A stretch of 64,000 bases of DNA from Datura wrightii (taxonomy: Eukaryota; Streptophyta; Magnoliopsida; Solanales; Solanaceae). Location: the NCBI GenBank assembly GCA_035772735.1, contig JASDFA010000001.1, positions 59,473,001 through 59,537,000 on the forward strand, in the 5' to 3' direction. This document shows, one piece after another, positions 57,489 to 64,000 of the stretch. Position 1 is the stretch's first letter, and each line of letters starts with the position of its first letter. The notes beneath the pieces were generated by a model. That model was not told the DNA's origin. It ran no database searches and worked only from the letters and a program-made list of their open reading frames with translations. Both the position numbers and the translations under genes were made by a program.

Positions 57489-58680
57489 TGTACCTGTGGA
57501 AACAATATTAGTGTGCAAGATGAGATGAAATAGAAAATATTTCTAGGCTGGTGCCCAGTGGTCCTGACAGGTGACTAAATGAGTCGTTGCCACTGGCAAC
57601 GACTTGTGACGTCACTCGTCGACTCAGAATGGTCTTTTATCATATTGGTCTAGTGTACTTTACCACTGGTCCCAACAAGTCGTTGCCAAAGGCAATGATT
57701 CGTTACATCGTACGCTGCCCCTTATCTTAATTCTTCCACTCAGGACGAGCTACATAACGATTCGTTTGGTGGTCCAATGACTTATGATGTGGCTCGTGCT
57801 CAAGAGTTCTTATTCATCTTCACCTTCTTCCCGATTTTTTTTCAATTCCACAAACACAAAATCATCACATTATTACACCAACCCCAATGGACATACAATC
57901 GAAATCATTTGTCTAAATCTTCCTAGGGTTTATTTTCATTCAGATGCACAGATTTTCACAAGGGCCGTATTATCCAAAGTAAATTCCAGTTTATTCACAA
58001 CATGGATCCTAAAAAAAAAATTTGTTTAGATGCAGGAATATTTAGATTGCAATGGGGAAAGAGTACTCACAATATGCTTGAACAATGTAGGAGTGCAATA
58101 GTGTGTGCTTGAGTGATCGGGCGTGCAAGGTTGAAGGTGATTGTCGATAGGGTTTTAGTTAAGAAGAAGAAAAAGAGAAGAGGGAAATTTTTTTAAGTTT
58201 TAATTTTACTAGGAAGCATAGTAATGGAATCGGGTCTTTGTTGGTTTAAATTAGGATTTCCCCAAATTCCAGTCGTGGGTCGGGTTAGGTTAACCTACCT
58301 AGGACCTAATGAGTCAAGTAACGATGGTCCTTGGACTTATGTAGCTTCCTGACGGGTCACTTAACAATTTGTTTGGTCCCCCAATGATTCATTGAGTGAG
58401 CCTTTATCACCCTTTTTCTTTTAAATCAGTCTTAGATCCAGTTTACCTAACGGGGGACCCAATGATTCGTTCGTTGGAGAAACGACTCGTGAAGTGAACC
58501 GTTGCTCTCCTGTTTTCTGTAATTCTCTTCACGACTTGACTGCACGAGTCATCAAGTCAGACGACGACTCATTCTGTGATTTTTTTGCTCCAGAACTGAA
58601 GTTCCAGTTTTTGGTTCCAACTTCAGATTTTCCGTCTTATTCACCTGTACCCATCAACAAACGTTAACACTAACTTTTTT
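57489..58680 (-). promoter_or_regulatory. Motif-rich block upstream of E ORF3
   Basis: Two clusters of AACGA-S-TCGTT words flank a motif-free stretch. The proximal cluster is 57553-57800, with an 11-bp inverted repeat 57582-57592 / 57594-57604. The distal cluster is 58270-58600, with an exact ACGACTCGT at 58482-58490. The stretch between them reads, on the minus strand, as a pyrimidine-rich leader (CTCTTCTCTTTTTCTTCTTC near 58165). A GTGAGT near 58070 and a TTTTTTTTTAG near 58010 follow, as in a leader intron. Block D has the same order. An internal promoter for ORF3 is the inferred role. Confidence 0.45.
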
Positions 58681-58692
58681 CATACATTTACA

Positions 58693-58829
58693 ACTTGGGT
58701 TGCCTCCCAAGAAGCGCTTCATTTAACGTCGCGGCACGACGTGGGTGTTTTGGCTACTCAGACTTCACCAAAACACCTCCATGAGTTGCCTCCCATGCAG
58801 TGCCTGATTTAACATTGCGACATGATGCA
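58693..58829 (-). repeat. Post-coding multi-stem element, element E, tandem pair
   Basis: Copy 1 (58693-58742) keeps three foldable parts: CTTGGG/CCCAAG arms, the perfect palindrome GAAGCGCTTC and GTCG/CGAC arms. Copy 2 (58784-58829) is partly decayed. Here the element follows integrase, not protease, so its place is after the last gag/pol gene that remains. Confidence 0.78.
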
Positions 58830-58844
58830 AGTCTCTCGAGTTAC

Positions 58845-60444
58845 TCAGACTTCACTCAGAGTCCACAGGTCTACCAGTTTGAGTTCCTCACTTTTCCCCA
58901 AATAAGCTTTTACCCGCTGACCATTTACCTTGAACCGCTTTCCTTCATGATTTTCCAATTCGATTTCCCCATGGAAAAATACTTGGACCATTCGATAAGG
59001 TCCCAGCCACTTAGACTTCAACTTTCCAGGAAACAACTAAAGTCTAGAATTAAACGAAAGTACCATATCACCCGGACTGAATTCTCTCTTCTCGATTTTT
59101 CGGTCATGCTGAATTTTTATCCTTAGTTTATAAATCTCGGAACTCTCATAGGCTTTCAAACGAAATTCATCTAGCTTATTCTACTGATCAAGCCTCAAGT
59201 TCGCAGCTTCGTTCCAATCCAAATTTAGCTTCTTGAGCTCCCACATAGCTTTATGCTCAAGTTCGACTGGGATATGACATGCTTTACCATAAACAAGTTG
59301 ATATGGAGACATACCTATAGGAGTCTTGAAGGCGGTCTGATAAGCCCATAAAGCATCATCTAGCTTTCTTTCCCAATCTGTCCATTTGCATTCACAGTCT
59401 TTGCCAAAATAGTCTTTATCTCCCTATTGGTGACTTCAACCTGCCCACTAGACTATGGATGATAGGGTGTGGCCACCCTGTGTTTGACCCCATATTTTTC
59501 CAATAAAGAGCAAACCAGTTACAGAAATACGAATCCCCATCATTAATGATGGCTCTGGGGGTCCCTAATCTTGCAAATATATTCCGCTTTAAGAATGCTG
59601 CGACACTCTTTCCTTCATTTTTTGGCAGAGCAACTGCTTCCACCCATTTTGAAACGTAGTCCACAGCGACAAGTATATACTTCATCTCGTTTGAGCTCAC
59701 AAATGGGCCCATGAAATCAATGCCCCATACATTAAATAGCTCAATAACAAGGATGGGAGTAAGAGGAAGCTCATGCCTCCGTGATATGCCTCCTTGTCTT
59801 TGACATGCATCCCATGCCTTTGCAAAATCGTGTGCATCCTGGTGAATGGTTAGCCAATAGTACCCACATTGTAGAATTTTGCGGGCTGTGCGGATTCCGC
59901 TGTGGTGGCCTCCAACAGGGGATGAGTGGCAGGCCTCCAATATACTCAGCATCTCTACCTCGGGTATGCATCTCCGGATAACCCCATCAGCAAATATGTG
60001 GAATAAGTAGGGCTCATCCTAGAAGAATTTCTGCACATCGGACATAAACTTCCTTCTTCGGTGAAACAATAAGTTCTCCGGTACAACATCACTCACCAGA
60101 TAATTAGCAAAGTCTGCAAACCATGGGATGAGATCTTGGGATTCAGCTAGAACCTGCTCGTCTGGAAATGCGTCGTCTATATCATGCTCATTTCTTAGTG
60201 ATACATCAGGCTCTAATCTGGATAAGTGGTCTGTAACCTGATTTTCAATCCCTTTCCGGTATTTTACCTCAAACTCAAACTCTTGTAGCAGCAAAACCCA
60301 TCGAATCAACCATGGCTTGGCGTCTTTCATGGCCATCAGATATCTCAAAGCTACATGGGCTGTGTGGACTATCACCTTGGTTCCAAGAAAATATGCCCAA
60401 AACTTTTCGAATGCAAAAACTACAACTATCTCCTGTTCTGTCAT
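58845..60444 (-). pseudogene. Element E RNase H and integrase, broken
   Basis: RNase H (60444-60019): MTEQEIVVVFAFEKFWAYFL, then LIRWVLLLQEFEFEVKYRKG and VTDHLSRLEPD. Integrase: zinc finger ILEACHSSPVGGHHSGIRTA...AWDACQRQGGISRRHELP with both His and Cys pairs, and core VWGIDFMGPFVSSNEMKYIL, all at 59952-59416. AIINDGDSYF replaces the usual SDGG/SDRG block, so the second Asp is retained as D in NDG. The stretch between 59415 and 59040 is frame-broken. The tail is at 59036-58845 (MFPGKLKSKWLGPYRMVQVF, then FKVNGQRVKAYL). No chromodomain, as expected for Athila. Confidence 0.86.
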
Positions 60445-61928
60445 GGTATAATTTTTCTGGTTGCATTAAGAGCCATGCTAGCACAATAAATTGGATGAAA
60501 AATCTTTTCATGCCTTTGACCCAACATAGCTCCTAGGGCCACACCGCTAGCATCACACATCACTTCAAAAGGCAAAGACCAGTTAGGTGCCACGATAATG
60601 TGGGTCGTGGTCAATCTCTCTTTCAGACATCTGAACGCCTTCAGACATGCCTCATCAAAAAAAAAACTTCACCTCCTTCTCGAGTAGCTTACACAATGGA
60701 TGTGCAATTTTGGAGAAGTCCTTGATGAATCTTCTGTAGAAACCTGCATGGCCCAAAAAGCTTTGAACACCTTTCACAGATATTGGAGGTGGTAGATTAG
60801 AATTTACTTCAATCTTGGCCCGGTCTACCTCCATACCCTTACCAGAAATCTTGTGGCCTAGCACTATTCCTTCCTTCACCTGAAATGGCACTTTTCCCAA
60901 TTGAGCACCAAATTTGTCTCTTCGCATCTCTGAAGCACCTTGCTCAAATGAGCCAAAAAATCCTCGAATGAGTCACCCACCACAGAAAAATCATCCATAA
61001 AGACTTCAATGATGTCTTCCACCATGTCATAAAATATGGACATCATTCAACGCAGAAAAGTGGCGGGTGCATTACATAATCTTAACGACATCCTCTTAAA
61101 AGCAAATGTACCATATGAGCAAGTGAATGTGGTCTTCTCTTGGTCTTCAGGGGCTATAAAAATCTGATTGTACCTTGAGTAACCATCAAGGAAACAATAC
61201 TATCCTCTACCTACAAGTCTGTCTAGAATCTGGTCCATGAATGGCATCGAAAACTGATCTTTCTGCGTCCACCGGTTCAGTTTTCTGTAATCCATGCATA
61301 CTCTCCAATCGGTGACTGGTCTCAAAGGAATGAGCTTATTGTTCGCATTTGGGACCACCGTGACTGCTCCCTTTTTTGGTATACACTGGACTGGGCTCAC
61401 CCATTTGCTATCTTCAATAGGATAAACCACACCTGCATCCAACCACTTTATGATTTCCTTCTTGATCACCTCTTGCATAGGTGGATTCAACCTACACTGA
61501 TGTTCAATACTTAGAATGCAATCTGATTCTAGTTTGATCTTGTGAGTGCAAATATCGGCTGGGATTCCAATAATATCTTCAATGGTCCACCCAATGATAT
61601 ATCTCTTTAAGATGGAGACCAAAGCCTCCACTTGCCATTCCTCCAGGTCAGCTGCGACAATGACCGGTAAAGTGTTACCGGCTCCCAGGAATACATATTG
61701 TAAATGGGATGGGAGTGCTTTGAGCTCCAACATTTGAGGCTCCTCAATAGATGGCTTGGCTGGTGGGGTCACCCAATTTTTCAAATAAAGATCAATCTTC
61801 TTTGGAGTGTAAGTGTATGAACCCATGCCAGCAAGTGCATTTACAATCTCCTCACTCCCATGAATCTCCTCAGACCCAATGCCCATCAGAATGACTGCTA
61901 AGTCATCAAGACACAAAGACTCCTCCAT
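60445..61928 (-). pseudogene. Element E reverse transcriptase with its own start
   Basis: A 242-codon open frame starts at the ATG at 61928 (MEESLCLDDLAVILMG), only about 100 bases inside the primer site. It runs through LELKALPSHLQYVFLG, CRLNPPMQEVIKKEIIKWLD, WVSPVQCIPKKGAVTV and TDWRVCMDYRKLNRWTQKDQ. A frameshift follows at about 61200. The palm continues in other frames with FMDDFSVVGDSFEDF near 61000 (active-site DD intact). The thumb is at 60927-60655 (VLGHKISGKGMEVDRAKIEV, then FLGHAGFYRRFIKDFSKIAH). There is no gag or protease upstream, so pol is joined directly to the leader. Confidence 0.87.
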
Positions 61929-62050
61929 GGGCTAGAACTGTTAAGTACAAAAACAAAAAGAAAGAAAAAAAATAAAAAGAAAACAAGAACCAATAGTAAA
62001 GTTAACACAATTAACAAAAGCCTTAGCCGTATTCCCCGACAACGGCGCCA
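61929..62050 (-). other. Element E primer binding site and leader
   Basis: TGGCGCCGTTGTCGGGGAA (62050-62032) is the Athila primer site. The leader then has a long pyrimidine tract (61980-61945) ending TACTTAACAG about 11 bases before the pol ATG, like a splice acceptor. Confidence 0.8.
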
Positions 62051-62058
62051 AAATTTTA

Positions 62059-63634
62059 TATCACCCAAATTACAACTCGCAATTGAGATATAAGCGGTAG
62101 ATTGTCAAATATAGAACCCAACAAAGGTTGAGGTTGATCACATAGGGAATATGGTAAGAACTTAAGTTAATGCGAATAACTATTAATATTTATTTACTTA
62201 TTTCCAAAGGGGGAAAATATAGAATAATAAACAAAGTAAAATTGTTGAGTGCTAAAATTAAATTCAGTTTGTACTCAATTAACGATTTGACTAGGATTGT
62301 ATTCCCCAAGATTTCATAACCACAAGGCTTTTACACTAGTCATCTATTCTGGTGTTTAACATGCAATATTGGTAAGTTAGGTTCACCTAAATGGTTTGTC
62401 CCCAATCTAGATGATTTTCACCACGCAACTTGGACCGTATACGGGTGTACTTTAGTTGACCCTTACCCTTAATATCGGATTAGCTATCCCCAGACAAGTT
62501 CAAACTATTAGATGAGGGTTGATAGCCTCAAATCTTCATTGTAAATTCCTTTTCTCATTCTTTACCTCCTTGGTCTGGTGAATAAGTCAAGTCCTAACAT
62601 TTGCAACCGTCAAGAATCAATCAACACGAAGGAAAAAACAATATATGCATAAAACCCTGTTCAAGAATTACTAAGTGTTTTTACCTATGTGTGTTAATTC
62701 ATCTTGGTTCCTACAAACCTAGTTTATGGGTTTAGCTACTCATACTTGTATTATCACAATCACAAAATATTGAAGAAATAATAATTGCAACTTATAAATT
62801 ATTGTAGAATAAAAACCACGTAGATTAAATAAAACTCCAATGTTGCTTTCGTTTCTTGAATCAAGAACAATTGTATGAAATCCTCTCAAAAATCATTCTT
62901 TAATTGTCAAGAAATTCATCTAAAAAATCACCTAAAAATTCTATTAGAATCGTCTACTAAAAATAAACCTAAATAGGGTATTTATAATTCTAATAAATCC
63001 TTTTCCTAAATAAAACTGGAAACCAGGTCGGCAGTGGCGATGGACTAGGTGACGGGTCGTTTGGCCTTCTGACGAGTCATTCCTTGCTTACATTAGTCGT
63101 TCTCAGCATCGCACCCAGTTGTGGCAACGGATCACCTAACGACTCATCGTGCCTGAACACGAGTCGTTAGGTCCCTCGTGGACTGACTCCTTCAAAACTC
63201 CTGTGTACTTCATGGATGGTTCCAGTGGCCTGCCAATGAGTCGTTTCATCTCATGAAGACTCGTTATGTCTGTAGTCAACCTCACTGGCCACTTTGTTGA
63301 AATTTTCTCTTCGATTTCAAACAATTGACCTCATGACTCGTTACCAGCGGTAACGAGTCGTGCCTCCAACTCGTCAAGTGCATTATTCTATATCTTCCAA
63401 ACTCCATCTTTTGCCCATGCCTTAAGCAACGGTCGTGCCTCCTTCCAATGACTCGTTAAGTTCCTGGCAATCACCTTTCAGTTATTTTTAACATTAATTT
63501 GACCAAGTTCACTTTCAAACCTGTTTTCCTACACATTAAGCACAAAACACATCATACCTATATAAACATATCTGGAATGTGCATAATTTATTGGTTTTAA
63601 GCATCGAAAGTGCTGTAAAATCACGGCACATTAA
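62059..63634 (-). repeat. Element E 5' LTR
   Basis: Complete LTR, about 1.58 kb. TATAAATA lies at 62986-62979. The palindrome cluster upstream of it (63044-63480) includes exact ACGAGTCGT at 63159-63167 and 63353-63361, and a perfect 11-bp inverted repeat 63335-63345 / 63349-63359 (GACTCGTTACC / GGTAACGAGTC). Compared with the other LTR, the 53526 ACGACTCGT is ACGACTCAT here, a CpG-to-CpA change. Confidence 0.85.
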
Positions 63635-63644
63635 TGAGAGATAT

Positions 63645-64000
63645 TGTAATGCCCCAGAAATCCTAAGATCAGAATAGGAGTTGAAATGGAGAAAATAGAA
63701 TTTTCTGCACCAAGTCACAGAATGAGTCGTCTTATGACCCGTGGAGTAAGCCACGATTCGTGGAGTGACTTGTGGGGTGGGGTCCAAACTTGATTGAAAA
63801 TTTTGGGAAGTTGAGTGACCACGAGTCCTAGTCAACACCACGAGTCGTTATGTAAGTCGTGGTGAAGGTTTGACTGAAGGTTGGAAAAATTCAGGCAGTG
63901 CACTTAACGGGTCCTCACCACGACTCGTTTGGGACACCACGAGTCATGTGTCACCCCAGGTGACTCCCCAGGTGGATATCAGCAATTAGGGCTACAGGAG
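63645..64000 (+). repeat. Element F2 3' LTR, start
   Basis: TGTAATGCCCCAGAAATCC onward. From about 63790 it matches 45113 onward in the chimeric LTR. Exact ACGASTCGT occurs at 63840-63848 and 63920-63928. It runs off the window. Confidence 0.88.

Larger units (their letters stand above)
52440..63634 (-). mobile_element. Element E: Athila retrotransposon with pol and ORF3 but no gag-protease
   Basis: Minus-oriented. Order in element direction: 5' LTR about 63634-62059, primer site 62050-62032, pol 61928-58845, stem-loop pair, motif-rich block, ORF3 57488-55300, 3' non-coding region, truncated 3' LTR 53708-52440. The interior has no gag or protease between primer site and RT. The left LTR end is TGTCACCC, the right TATCACCC. 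A 5-bp duplication is not clean (GGTGA on the left, GAGA-like on the right), so the right edge is accurate only to a few bases. Confidence 0.87.

Overview
This window is a plant nuclear heterochromatin segment made almost entirely of nested LTR retrotransposons. I see no host gene, tRNA, rRNA or CRISPR array. Every readable protein belongs to two Ty3/gypsy groups. One is the Athila group: gag, a DLGA protease, pol, and a third ORF with a Transposase_32-type domain. The other is the Tekay/Del chromoviruses: initiator-Met tRNA primer site, and an integrase ending in a chromodomain. The long leaders and LTRs of the Tekay copies resemble Solanaceae elements I remember, so a solanaceous or related asterid is my best guess. 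That is not proven.

Layout, innermost to outermost. Element X (377-10290, minus, Tekay-like, 2.7 kb LTRs, duplication GCAAG) sits inside the gag of element A (Athila, plus, gag-protease only, right end 15400). A sits in the 3' part of element D (Athila, minus, right end about 24300). D sits against Tekay LTR pieces (24301-25895) that lead into a truncated Tekay element G (pol remnant 25917-27819, LTR 28033-30264). G lies in the 5' LTR of Tekay element F1. That same F1 LTR also carries element B (31650-38765, minus, same family as A, duplication CCAGA). F1 (body 38990-44036) shares a chimeric double LTR (44037-47429) with a second Tekay copy, F2 (body 47430-52434). F2 is interrupted exactly at its polypurine tract/3' LTR start by element E (52440 to about 63634, Athila, minus). 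F2's 3' LTR resumes at 63645 and leaves the window.

All coding regions are broken by stops, frameshifts or deletions. The Athila copies have complementary gene content: A and B have gag-protease only, D has gag-protease plus ORF3 without pol, and E has pol plus ORF3 without gag-protease. X has nearly identical LTRs around a dead, internally deleted pol, so it was probably mobilised in trans.

The most interesting signal is regulatory. LTRs of both clades carry clusters of odd-centred palindromes just upstream of their TATA boxes. One class has the core ACGA-S-TCGT (S = C or G) and is shared by Athila D/E and Tekay F/G. The other is CTCCGTG-W-CACGGAG, shared by Athila A/B and Tekay X. The first class also recurs inside D and E directly upstream of ORF3. 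Two further structures recur: a GAGGA-loop hairpin before the polypurine tract in both clades, and a multi-stem element after the last gag/pol codon in every Athila copy.
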